Notes under the pieces: generated by a model | Databases searched by the model: none | What the model was told of the DNA's origin: nothing | What the model saw: the letters and a program-made list of their open reading frames with translations, nothing else | Position numbers and translations under genes: made by a program | In this document: in pieces, positions 19,016-27,012 of the stretch | How positions within the stretch are numbered: position 1 is the first letter of the stretch | How the letters are laid out: every line of letters starts with the position of its first letter | Source of the DNA: Eubacteriales bacterium | Lineage (GTDB): Bacteria; Bacillota; Clostridia; Lachnospirales; Lachnospiraceae | NCBI GenBank assembly: GCA_030524545.1 | Contig: JAUNGM010000010.1 | Location: 62,001-126,000, forward strand | Direction of reading: 5' to 3' | DNA: 64,000 bases

Positions 19016-19136
19016 TGCTGTCAGGTGTACGAATTTAATTGACAAGTAAAAGCGCATATAAACTATATGAGAACTTCCGTTCAGACAGACGCCAATGAGT
19101 AAGAAGAGAAAGATATTCCGGAAAATTTTATAAGTA

Positions 19137-19238
19137 TTTTTTCGGCTGATTTTACATATAATATCAAAATAGCCGAAAAAAGCTTGCGGGCACCTTTCAT
19201 TTCGGCTAAAATATAATTATAGATAAAAAATAGCCGGA
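19137..19238. repeat. Repeated TTTCGGCT/AGCCGAAA sites upstream of second AAA_14 gene
   Basis: A perfect 11-base inverted repeat TTTTTTCGGCT (19137-19147) and AGCCGAAAAAA (19171-19181), 23 bases apart, is followed by a second, shorter pair TTTCGGCTA (19200-19208) and TAGCCGGA (19231-19238). Equivalent half-sites are 60-61 bases apart. TATAAT at 19213-19218 inside the second pair is a likely -10 element, so the pairs could form a repression loop over the promoter. The second pair ends in the GGAGGAG ribosome binding site of the gene. Confidence 0.55.
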
Positions 19239-19250
19239 GGAGATGGTGAT

Positions 19251-20474
19251 ATGGGCTATATTTCAAGAAATCTTGAGTCAGTAGTAAAGCAGGTTACAGA
19301 GGAATATCCGGTTGTTCTTGTGACCGGGCCGCGTCAGGTCGGCAAGACAACCATGCTACGAAAGCTGATGGAGGGGACAGACCGTGGTTATGTTTCACTG
19401 GATGATCTAAATGAACGCAGCCTTGCAAAGAACGATCCGGAGTTGTTCCTGCAGCTGCATAAGCCTCCAGTCCTTATTGACGAGGTGCAATATGCACCGG
19501 AACTGTTTACTTATATAAAAATCCATGCCGATTCTCATCACGAACCAGGCGCATTTTGGCTTACTGGCTCTCAGGTATTTAAGCTAATGCGAGGCGTACA
19601 GGAATCGTTGGCAGGCCGTGTTGCCGTATTGTCCATGACATCATTGGCCCAAGCTGAAATGTGCGGCTTTGCAATGACTTCTTTTGATGTTGACCTGGAA
19701 GCACTGATGATAAGAGAAAAGGAGCGCATCCCTGCAGACACAAGTGAGATTTTCAGGCGGATATATAAGGGCTCCATGCCTGCAATCGCCAGTGGTCAGA
19801 ATTCAAACAGCCAGATATTTTATAACAGCTATCTTTCTACCTATATTGAACGTGATGTAAAAGAGTTATCGGATGCGATTGATTCTTTGAAGTTTTTTCG
19901 TTTTATGACTGCGGCAGCAGCACGGTGTTCTCAGATGCTGAACATTTCTGATATTGCACAGGATGCAGACATCAATCAGAAACAGGCAAAGGACTGGCTG
20001 CAGATTCTGGAGACATTAGGTATTATTTTTTACCTGCATCCATATTCCAATAATTTACTGAAAAGGCTGGTAAAAACACCAAAGCTGTATTTCTATGATA
20101 CGGGTCTTGTGTGCCATCTTACCAGATGGAGCAGTGCAGAGGTGCTGGAAAGCGGCGCTATGAATGGTGCGATACTGGAGAACTATGTGGTATCCGAAAT
20201 TTCCAAGACCTATATAAATTCAGGCAAAGAACCGTATATGTATTATTATCGGGATAAGGATGCTAAAGAAATCGATATTGTACTGGAGCATGATGGGATA
20301 CTGAATCCTATTGAGATAAAAAAGACTTCCAATCCGGGTACAGAATTGACGAAGGTATTTTCTCTTCTGGATAAAGCATCTGTACCAAGAGGTAAGGGTG
20401 CAATCGTGTGTATGAAACCAAAGGTGGGGGTGATTGACAGAGAGAACTATATTGTGCCAGTCTGGACTATATAA
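19251..20474 (+). CDS. AAA_14/DUF4143-type ATPase (second copy)
   Basis: A 407-residue protein of the AAA_14 plus DUF4143 family, only distantly similar to the copy at 3004-4323. Walker A is GPRQVGKTT (about residues 25-33), Walker B is PVLIDEVQYAPELF, and a WLTGSQVF sensor-like motif follows. The C-terminal domain has the nuclease-like pattern KEIDIVLEHDGILNPIEIKKT. Start ATG 19251 lies behind GGAGGAG. Function is unknown; family members are common accessory genes. It is monocistronic with a repeat-rich promoter, unrelated in sequence to the repeats of the first copy. Confidence 0.87.
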   Translation: MGYISRNLESVVKQVTEEYPVVLVTGPRQVGKTTMLRKLMEGTDRGYVSLDDLNERSLAKNDPELFLQLHKPPVLIDEVQYAPELFTYIKIHADSHHEPGAFWLTGSQVFKLMRGVQESLAGRVAVLSMTSLAQAEMCGFAMTSFDVDLEALMIREKERIPADTSEIFRRIYKGSMPAIASGQNSNSQIFYNSYLSTYIERDVKELSDAIDSLKFFRFMTAAAARCSQMLNISDIAQDADINQKQAKDWLQILETLGIIFYLHPYSNNLLKRLVKTPKLYFYDTGLVCHLTRWSSAEVLESGAMNGAILENYVVSEISKTYINSGKEPYMYYYRDKDAKEIDIVLEHDGILNPIEIKKTSNPGTELTKVFSLLDKASVPRGKGAIVCMKPKVGVIDRENYIVPVWTI

Positions 20475-21007
20475 ATAAAGCAGTTTTACAATCTACGTGA
20501 CCAATGTTTGTTCCGGCAGTCTGACGCTTTCCAACCGCTGGGCTTTCCCCTGGTATAGCCAGGATGTAGCAGGTTCCTTTGATAAAATAAAGTAAGAAAA
20601 AAGGGGGTAGGTTTTATGAAAAGATATGTAGTGGTTGTATAGCAATGGCTATTACATACCCGGGTTAAGTTGTAATAGCTGTTGCGAATTCAAAAGAGTA
20701 ACGGATATGTCGTCATGGATATTCTCTTTTTTTTCATGAAAAAGATAAAATAAATGTATTTCCAGTTGAATAACTCGGTAGAACAGGTGTAGGTAAAATG
20801 TATAGTCTATTCAGATAAAATTCCAGCCAAAGTAAAACCATCCTTCACCGTGTTATCTGGTCTGGTCTGCCTTCCGGTATGCATCTTGATTTTCAACTCA
20901 AATTTCTATGGTGTTTCTTTGAAAAAAAGATTACAATAGAGGGAAGAATACTTTCTACATGAGGATATGCAATCTGTGCATGAATAGCAAAAGAGGGAGA
21001 AGAGAAA
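20475..21007. other. Intergenic region with short leader ORF and hairpins
   Basis: No real gene is seen over this stretch. At 20616-20642 an eight-codon reading frame (MKRYVVVV) has a good AAGGGGG site upstream. It is followed by a hairpin (20642-20655 with 20672-20685, GCTATTAC/GTAATAGC core) and then AAAAGAG/CTCTTTT with a run of eight T (20692-20734), which looks like a terminator. This could be a leader-attenuator or the remains of a lost gene. The rest (20740-21000) is AT-rich leader of the next gene with no motif I can support. Confidence 0.4.
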
Positions 21008-23803
21008 ATGAGGAATTATCGAAAAAGGTTTTTAAGTATTCTGATGGTTGCTGTGCTGACGGTGCCGCAGGCAGGGCTGTCCGTGTCTGCCGCGGACATG
21101 GTGTTTGAAGAAAGGGAAGATGCTGCGGAACAGGAGATTTTTGTGTCTGAGGAAACAGAGGATGCAGCTCCTGCGGTATTTGAAGAGACGGAGACGGGGC
21201 AGGAGCAGTCGGACAGTTCTGTTGATATTATGGACGGCGACCTGTCGGAAGAATTTACAGAGGGCAGTACAGGCGAAATGCCGGAAGGAGATACGGAAGG
21301 ATTCGACTCGGATCGTTCGGAAAGTGACTTTACGGAACCGGATGGAGAAGAGCCGCTGTTTGGAGATGGTTCTGAATCTCCGGAAGAGCTGTTTAGCTCA
21401 GGGCAGGAAGTGATTTATGATGCAGCCCAACTGGAAACCTTCAAAAACAGGACCTTTCAGGATGTGGTAAACCACTATTCGAATGCAAGACTGGCCGGAG
21501 AGTCTTATTTGAACAGAAACAGGGATTCCTGGTATCAGGTTCCCAGTTCCACTTCCGCACCGTATGCAGCAGGAGTTCTGACAGAGGATACACATAAAGC
21601 CATGACTGCGATGGCGGATTTTTACCGCTGGCTTGTTGGTGTTCAGCCATTAAAAAATGCGTCCCATCATTCCGATTCCCTGCAGGCACAGGCCCTGGTG
21701 CGGAACTTTGAATTTAATCATTATATCAGCAGCACCAGCAAACCCTCAGATATGAGTGATGACCTGTGGAATTATGGAGCACCGTGCCGCCATAATATTC
21801 TTGCGCGCGGATATACTCCGCAGGGTGCGATTACCGGCTGGATGAATGAGGGGTATTCCCTGTCCGGAAAAACATGGGATACGGTAGGACACCGTTTTGC
21901 GCTGATCGGCAGTTCCGTATCGGATCTTCAGTTTGGCTATTCCGGTTACATTGCCATCGGAGATGAGGCGTCATTTGAAAATAAAATGACAGAACCGTTT
22001 GCGGCATTTCCGGCGCCCGGATATATGCCGAATACGCTGGTTTATCCCGGAAGCAGCTCATGGACAGTAGAGCTGAATACTTCTGTGATATCCGTACCGG
22101 ACAGAGCCCAGGTAACGGTAAAAGTCACGAACCTTTCGACCGGAAAATCCTATTCCTGTACGAGTGCCAATAATCTGGCACAGGTATCCGGATCATATAT
22201 TAATTTTGTGCAGCCTTCCGATTATTCATCGGGCTGCTATACAGGCAGCTACCGTGTAGAAATCACAGGACTGCAGGATGCTTCATCCAAAGCTCCGGCA
22301 AAGATTCAGTATACCACGGAATTTACGGATGTTACCAACTATCTTGCCTCGTATGTGGAATCTGCTGCAAGTGAAATTGAAGAATATGTAATTTATAAAA
22401 CCATGTCGGACAAAGAAAGCCTGCAGAAAATTGCAGCTATTCTTCCTCAGAAGGTTCAAGTGACTGCGGAGTCCGGAATGAAGGTTTCTCTTCCTGTAAC
22501 GGGAGCATGGAAGCTTGATGAAGCGAACCGCTGCTTTGTCAATTCAGCGGATGCGAAAAACCTTCCCGGCAATCTGACAGACAAAAATCATATTCTGGAC
22601 AGGATCACGATAGCATACAGTATTTCAGATGACTATTATGATTCCTTTAATTCTTTGAATCTGAGCTCCAACAGCATTCAGGAAGGAGAATTTTTAAGAT
22701 TTTTTGTTTACCGTACCCTGGTTTCTACAGACACCAGCCAGATATTTAAATTGACTTCCAACGGAAACGGCACATATTCTGCTGTGAAAAAATACGACTC
22801 CGCAGTTTCCCCGGAGTTTGACGCGAAAGCATCAGAGGAATCCACGTATTCTGCCTATCATATTTATAACAAATCTTCTGTGAAGCAGGAGGATGCAGGC
22901 GAATATATTTCCGTGTATTTTGATTCGGATGACAGCTGGGGAGGAACGGAGGTTTATGTTTCCACCTCTACGCAAACACTAAAGGTGTCCCATGCATATG
23001 ACAGCGGAAAAACGACAAAACCCGCAACCTGTACACAGACCGGTATCAAGACCTATACCTGCACGCAATGCGGTGCATCCAGGGAAGAAAAGATTGCGGC
23101 AACAGGCCATAGCTGGGGAAGCTGGACAACCGTGACTGCAGCAACTTATACGAAGGAAGGCAGCCAGAAAAGAGTCTGCAGGAACTGCCCGGAAAGTGAA
23201 ACAAAAGCGATTCCAAAGAAAAAGCTGACCTCCCTGAATATGCCAAAACTAGGCTCAGCCAAGGCAGTGGCCTATAATAAGATTAAGGTTACCTGGGGGA
23301 AGGTCCCATATGCTACCGGCTATACTATTTTGAGAAAAACCTCCGGGAAGAAATGGACAGCTCTTAAATCCGTATCGTCCGGAACAACCTCTTATACGGA
23401 TGCCAAAGCAGTGACAGGTACGAAATACACGTATACGGTCAGGGCTTACTTTAAATCCGGAACGACCTCGATCCAGAGTAAATACAATACAAAAGGAGTT
23501 TCTGCCACAGCAAAATTAAGCAAAGTGCCGGCAGGAACACTGATCACCTCTTCCAGACACAGGAATAAGCTCACATGGAAGAAGGTTGCAGGAGCAACCG
23601 GCTATCAGGTTTACTGCAAAGCCGGCAAAAACGGTAAATATGTAAAAGTAAAAACAACCGGCGGCACCTCCTTCACGCATACAAATCGGAAAAAGGGAAC
23701 GGTCTACTATTATAAAGTAAGAGCCTATCGAAAAGTATCATCAAAGCCTAATAAATATGTGTATGGAAGCTTCAGCAGCGTAAAATCCATAAAGAGTAAA
23801 TAA
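21008..23803 (+). CDS. Large secreted CAP-domain protein with C-terminal fibronectin-like repeats
   Basis: A 931-residue exported protein. A signal peptide ends near VSAAD (about residue 30). It is followed by an acidic Glu/Asp-rich linker (about 30-135) with recurring F-x-x-G units such as EEFTEG, LFGDG and LFSSG. Then comes a CAP/SCP-like domain (about 140-330; NHYSNARLAGESYLNRNR, QALVRNFEFNHYIS, TVGHRFALIG, FGYSGYIAIGD). A middle region without recognised domain is followed at about 670-735 by a Cys-pair segment (CTQTGIKTYTCTQCGAS ... CRNCPESETKAI) and two Lys-rich fibronectin type III-like repeats to the end. It has no LPXTG anchor. The start follows GGGAGAAG. The role is probably cell-surface or matrix related, not known. 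Confidence 0.8.
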   Translation: MRNYRKRFLSILMVAVLTVPQAGLSVSAADMVFEEREDAAEQEIFVSEETEDAAPAVFEETETGQEQSDSSVDIMDGDLSEEFTEGSTGEMPEGDTEGFDSDRSESDFTEPDGEEPLFGDGSESPEELFSSGQEVIYDAAQLETFKNRTFQDVVNHYSNARLAGESYLNRNRDSWYQVPSSTSAPYAAGVLTEDTHKAMTAMADFYRWLVGVQPLKNASHHSDSLQAQALVRNFEFNHYISSTSKPSDMSDDLWNYGAPCRHNILARGYTPQGAITGWMNEGYSLSGKTWDTVGHRFALIGSSVSDLQFGYSGYIAIGDEASFENKMTEPFAAFPAPGYMPNTLVYPGSSSWTVELNTSVISVPDRAQVTVKVTNLSTGKSYSCTSANNLAQVSGSYINFVQPSDYSSGCYTGSYRVEITGLQDASSKAPAKIQYTTEFTDVTNYLASYVESAASEIEEYVIYKTMSDKESLQKIAAILPQKVQVTAESGMKVSLPVTGAWKLDEANRCFVNSADAKNLPGNLTDKNHILDRITIAYSISDDYYDSFNSLNLSSNSIQEGEFLRFFVYRTLVSTDTSQIFKLTSNGNGTYSAVKKYDSAVSPEFDAKASEESTYSAYHIYNKSSVKQEDAGEYISVYFDSDDSWGGTEVYVSTSTQTLKVSHAYDSGKTTKPATCTQTGIKTYTCTQCGASREEKIAATGHSWGSWTTVTAATYTKEGSQKRVCRNCPESETKAIPKKKLTSLNMPKLGSAKAVAYNKIKVTWGKVPYATGYTILRKTSGKKWTALKSVSSGTTSYTDAKAVTGTKYTYTVRAYFKSGTTSIQSKYNTKGVSATAKLSKVPAGTLITSSRHRNKLTWKKVAGATGYQVYCKAGKNGKYVKVKTTGGTSFTHTNRKKGTVYYYKVRAYRKVSSKPNKYVYGSFSSVKSIKSK

Positions 23804-23841
23804 TTTATGGACCGAATGGCGGTGGAAAAACGAATCTGCAT

Positions 23842-23862
23842 CCCACCGGCTTAGCCGGTGGG
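23842..23862. repeat. Strong GC-rich hairpin
   Basis: CCCACCGGC and GCCGGTGGG separated by TTA, a perfect nine-base stem, between two converging genes. There is no T-run, so it may be a repeat-type hairpin or a weak terminator. Confidence 0.5.
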
Positions 23863-23913
23863 CTTGGCTTGTTGCATAGCATACCTGAAAAAGATTCAGT
23901 GAATCTCCTTGCG

Positions 23914-25911
23914 TTATACGTTCAGAGTGTGGCCGCCTTTGGCAAAGGGACCCGGGAGAGGCGTTATTTCCCGTCTGTTTCCAAAATAGTCGCGGTCAAA
24001 CAGAATCGGTGAACCATCCGGGGCTTCAAATTTCTGCTCCGGTTCAAAGGCTTCGCCAAGAGTGGAGGTGCTGACAAACGGGATTTCAAATTTGGGAAGA
24101 TACTCATATAAATTTGTTTCAAGGGTATAGTTTCCGGCTGATTCTTTTAAGGCAAGCTCTACTTTGTGGACATCGTCAATTTTATAATTTTCCTCATAAT
24201 TACAAGGCACAGCGCCATTGAAGTACACATTTCCTCCTGTGTAAATCGGTAGGTGATCGTAGTAAATATCTTTGCCCAGATGGTCAAGGGCGCTGTCTGC
24301 TGTGAACTGTGCAAAGTAGGTGTCTGCCTTGGGATAATCGTCATAGGGCTTTGTTCCGCAGGTAAAATGAAGCAGACTGATTCCCTCCAGGTCGTTTTCC
24401 CTGGCATTGGATACCAGATCTTCCCGGATTTCCTGCTGAACAAAGATATTATTGTAAAAGCGGGCATCACCATGAAGAATGGTCATAAACCCGGCCACTT
24501 CAGTACGGTGAGGCATATGATACGGTGTGTAGCGGGTAGTCGGGAATTTGCGCCCGCCGTTATCAGTTCCGGAACCAACATAGGTAAAGGAACCGGCGAT
24601 CAGATTGTGTACAAAGGCAATCCCCTGTGTGCTGATACGTGCTGCACAGTTGGAAAGCATCAGATTGTTATCCACCAGAGTGGGGCCATGGGAAACCTCA
24701 ATGAAGATATCCTCTCCTACATCTACGACATTTGAGCCTTTTGGGGGAACGTTGTCATGGAACAGATTCTGGCTGACGCGTGTACCCTGAGCCTGCCAGT
24801 CAAGCCAAAGGCCTCTGGTGCAGTGATGGAAATGGTTGCGGCGTATGATAACATCAATAGCGGCATGCATTTTAATCCCGCCGATCTCTGCTCCGCGAAG
24901 CTCCTGTTTGTGGTTAATATGATGAATATGATTATCTTCAATAATGGAAAAAACACCTCCTAAATGGCCGACAATGCCAGTCTGTCCGCAATCGTGGATA
25001 TTGCAGCGGCGTACAATGTGAGAACCAATATTTTCTTTGTTCCATCCCTCTGTCTGAGCCTGGCAGACCGCATCGCGTTCCGTCTGTGTCCCGTCTTTAA
25101 AAAATCTGGTTGTCCACTTGTTTTCATTGTTTGGCTGCAGGTATTTGCCGAGAGAAATGCCGGAGCATTTGGAGTGAGAAATCTCACAATCCTCAATGAT
25201 CCATCCCCTGGACCAGTGAGGGCCTACCATTCCTTCCTGATAGGCAGTCGGAGGTGCCCAGGTAGTAGCTGCCTGCCTGACCGCAAAACCGGAAAGCGTA
25301 ATATATCCGACACCGGTTTTGTCCGGATAAAAACAGTTTCGGCGGACATTGATCTCAACATTTTCCTTTCGGGGATCAGCACCCTGGAAATTGGCATAGA
25401 TGACAGTAACGTCTCCGTCCTGCTTTGTATACCATTTGTAAACGCTGAAGTCAGGATCCCAGGAAGGAGAAAACACAGACGGATGTAAAACCTCTTCCAA
25501 TGATGGTACTTCATATAAAGATTTTCCATTTAGATAGACCTCTCCGGTATGAGAGAGAATGGCAGGCTGATACCAGTCGCCCTTTATGATGGTCGTATAA
25601 GGATTGTAATCCCCGAAAATCCCGTTGGAAATGCGTGTCATCCATACATTTCCTTCATAGTTTGTCCATTCTTTGACCTCTTCCGCACCGGTAATGACAG
25701 CACCAAGCGGTATCTCGCTGATATAGGTGATGCGATGATCGTCATCCGTTCCACCACGGCGGGGATTGACATATTCACGGTAAATACCGGGAGCAACGAT
25801 GACGGTATCTCCGCTTTGGGCAATTTCTGCCGCCTGGCTGATCGTCTGAAAGGGCTGCTCTTTCGTACCGCATCCCCTTGGGGAAGCATCATTTGCTACA
25901 TAATAAATCAT
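23914..25911 (-). CDS. GH120-like beta-xylosidase, right-handed beta-helix
   Basis: A 665-residue intracellular protein (no signal peptide) built as a right-handed beta-helix, starting MIYYVANDASPRGCGTKEQP, as in GH120 beta-xylosidases, which release xylose from short xylo-oligosaccharides. The two segments that carry the catalytic acids in that family are present: GLWLDWQAQGTRVSQNLFHD with Asp at residue 371 and GEDIFIEVSHGP with Glu at residue 405. The start at 25911 follows AAAGGAGG. The gene is divergent from an AraC regulator 125 bases away, which probably controls it. Family assignment rests on motif recall and should be tested against CAZy profiles. Confidence 0.8.
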   Translation of the reverse strand: MIYYVANDASPRGCGTKEQPFQTISQAAEIAQSGDTVIVAPGIYREYVNPRRGGTDDDHRITYISEIPLGAVITGAEEVKEWTNYEGNVWMTRISNGIFGDYNPYTTIIKGDWYQPAILSHTGEVYLNGKSLYEVPSLEEVLHPSVFSPSWDPDFSVYKWYTKQDGDVTVIYANFQGADPRKENVEINVRRNCFYPDKTGVGYITLSGFAVRQAATTWAPPTAYQEGMVGPHWSRGWIIEDCEISHSKCSGISLGKYLQPNNENKWTTRFFKDGTQTERDAVCQAQTEGWNKENIGSHIVRRCNIHDCGQTGIVGHLGGVFSIIEDNHIHHINHKQELRGAEIGGIKMHAAIDVIIRRNHFHHCTRGLWLDWQAQGTRVSQNLFHDNVPPKGSNVVDVGEDIFIEVSHGPTLVDNNLMLSNCAARISTQGIAFVHNLIAGSFTYVGSGTDNGGRKFPTTRYTPYHMPHRTEVAGFMTILHGDARFYNNIFVQQEIREDLVSNARENDLEGISLLHFTCGTKPYDDYPKADTYFAQFTADSALDHLGKDIYYDHLPIYTGGNVYFNGAVPCNYEENYKIDDVHKVELALKESAGNYTLETNLYEYLPKFEIPFVSTSTLGEAFEPEQKFEAPDGSPILFDRDYFGNRREITPLPGPFAKGGHTLNV

Positions 25912-25930
25912 AAACAGATCCTCCTTTATC

Positions 25931-25960
25931 TTGACTTACACGAAATATTGTTGATATAAT
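25931..25960 (+). promoter_or_regulatory. Candidate sigma-A promoter of AraC regulator
   Basis: TTGACT (25931), an 18-base spacer and a perfect TATAAT (25955-25960), in the short divergent region between the GH120-like gene and the regulator. Confidence 0.55.
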
Positions 25961-26036
25961 AATACTGTAAAAAAAGGCTGAAATAAATAAAAATACTGCC
26001 AGTAAATATAAATATTCTGCAACAGGAGGACAATCT

Positions 26037-26990
26037 ATGGTCGAATTTCAAAAAATGAACATCGATGCAGGAAAAAAAGAAACGATCATATACCGGCGTC
26101 AGATGATGCACTACGGCTTATATTTATCACAACCGGATGATGCCAAAGTAGATATCCCCTGGCACTGGCATGATGAGTTTGAGATCGGATATGTTGCTGA
26201 AGGAAAAATGCTTTATAAGACAAATCATCATGAGTTTATATTAAACAGCGGGGACGGCATTTTTATTAATTCGGGAGTTCCGCATTATCTGCATCCGCTG
26301 GAAGAGCAGGGTAAACTAAGGCTCCACACTCATTTTTTTGATAAGATCTTTTTGGCCGGTTCTCCGGGAAGTCTTTTTGATATGGAATACATTACGCCTG
26401 TACAGGAGCAGAAGCTATTGGATGCGGTACCGCTGTATCATGGTTCTGAAGAAGGGCGGAGATTTTTAGAAAAAGTGCAGGAGGCAGAGGAACTCTGTCT
26501 GAAGGAGGAACTCTTTTTCGAATTGCGGTTAAGGAGCCTGTTCTCTGAATTGTGGGAGACGGTCTATGCCTGGGCAATGGAGAAGAAGGACGGAGAAAAA
26601 CCATATAATTTCCTGGAGGATGAGCGGATCAAGAAAATGCTGTCTTATATCCAGATACATTATGAAGAAAAAATTACGGCAGAAATGCTTTCGAGAGAAG
26701 CTCACATCAGTGAGAGGGAGTGCTACCGTCTGTTCAGAAGCAGATTGGGAACCAGTCCGGCAGAATTTATGATGTCTCTGAGGTTGCAGAAGGCTCAGGA
26801 ACTTTTGCGTTATACGGAGAAAAGTATTATTGAAATTGCGCAGGAGACCGGATTTGGCACCAGCAGTTATTTCTGTAAAATGTTTAAGCAGAAGCACCGC
26901 CTCACACCAAATCAATATCGGAAATATCAGGAACATAGGAAGAGTTCGCGCAGTAGTTTAGAGGAAGGTCAAACTGTAATAACTTTATGA
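26037..26990 (+). CDS. AraC-family transcriptional regulator
   Basis: A 317-residue regulator with an N-terminal cupin sensor domain (IPWHWHDEFEIGYVAEGK, GDGIFINSGVPHYLHP, about residues 35-95) and a C-terminal AraC double helix-turn-helix (about 200-300; ISERECYRLFRSRLGTSPAEF and IAQETGFGTSSYFCKMFKQK). It starts at ATG 26037 behind CAGGAGG. It is divergent from the GH120-like gene and only 22 bases ahead of a second, membrane-bound AraC-type regulator, so the two regulators form a pair. The inducer is probably a xylo-oligosaccharide or related sugar; this is inferred from context. Confidence 0.9.
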   Translation: MVEFQKMNIDAGKKETIIYRRQMMHYGLYLSQPDDAKVDIPWHWHDEFEIGYVAEGKMLYKTNHHEFILNSGDGIFINSGVPHYLHPLEEQGKLRLHTHFFDKIFLAGSPGSLFDMEYITPVQEQKLLDAVPLYHGSEEGRRFLEKVQEAEELCLKEELFFELRLRSLFSELWETVYAWAMEKKDGEKPYNFLEDERIKKMLSYIQIHYEEKITAEMLSREAHISERECYRLFRSRLGTSPAEFMMSLRLQKAQELLRYTEKSIIEIAQETGFGTSSYFCKMFKQKHRLTPNQYRKYQEHRKSSRSSLEEGQTVITL

Positions 26991-27012
26991 GAATCGATGG
27001 GGGAGGAGTTCC

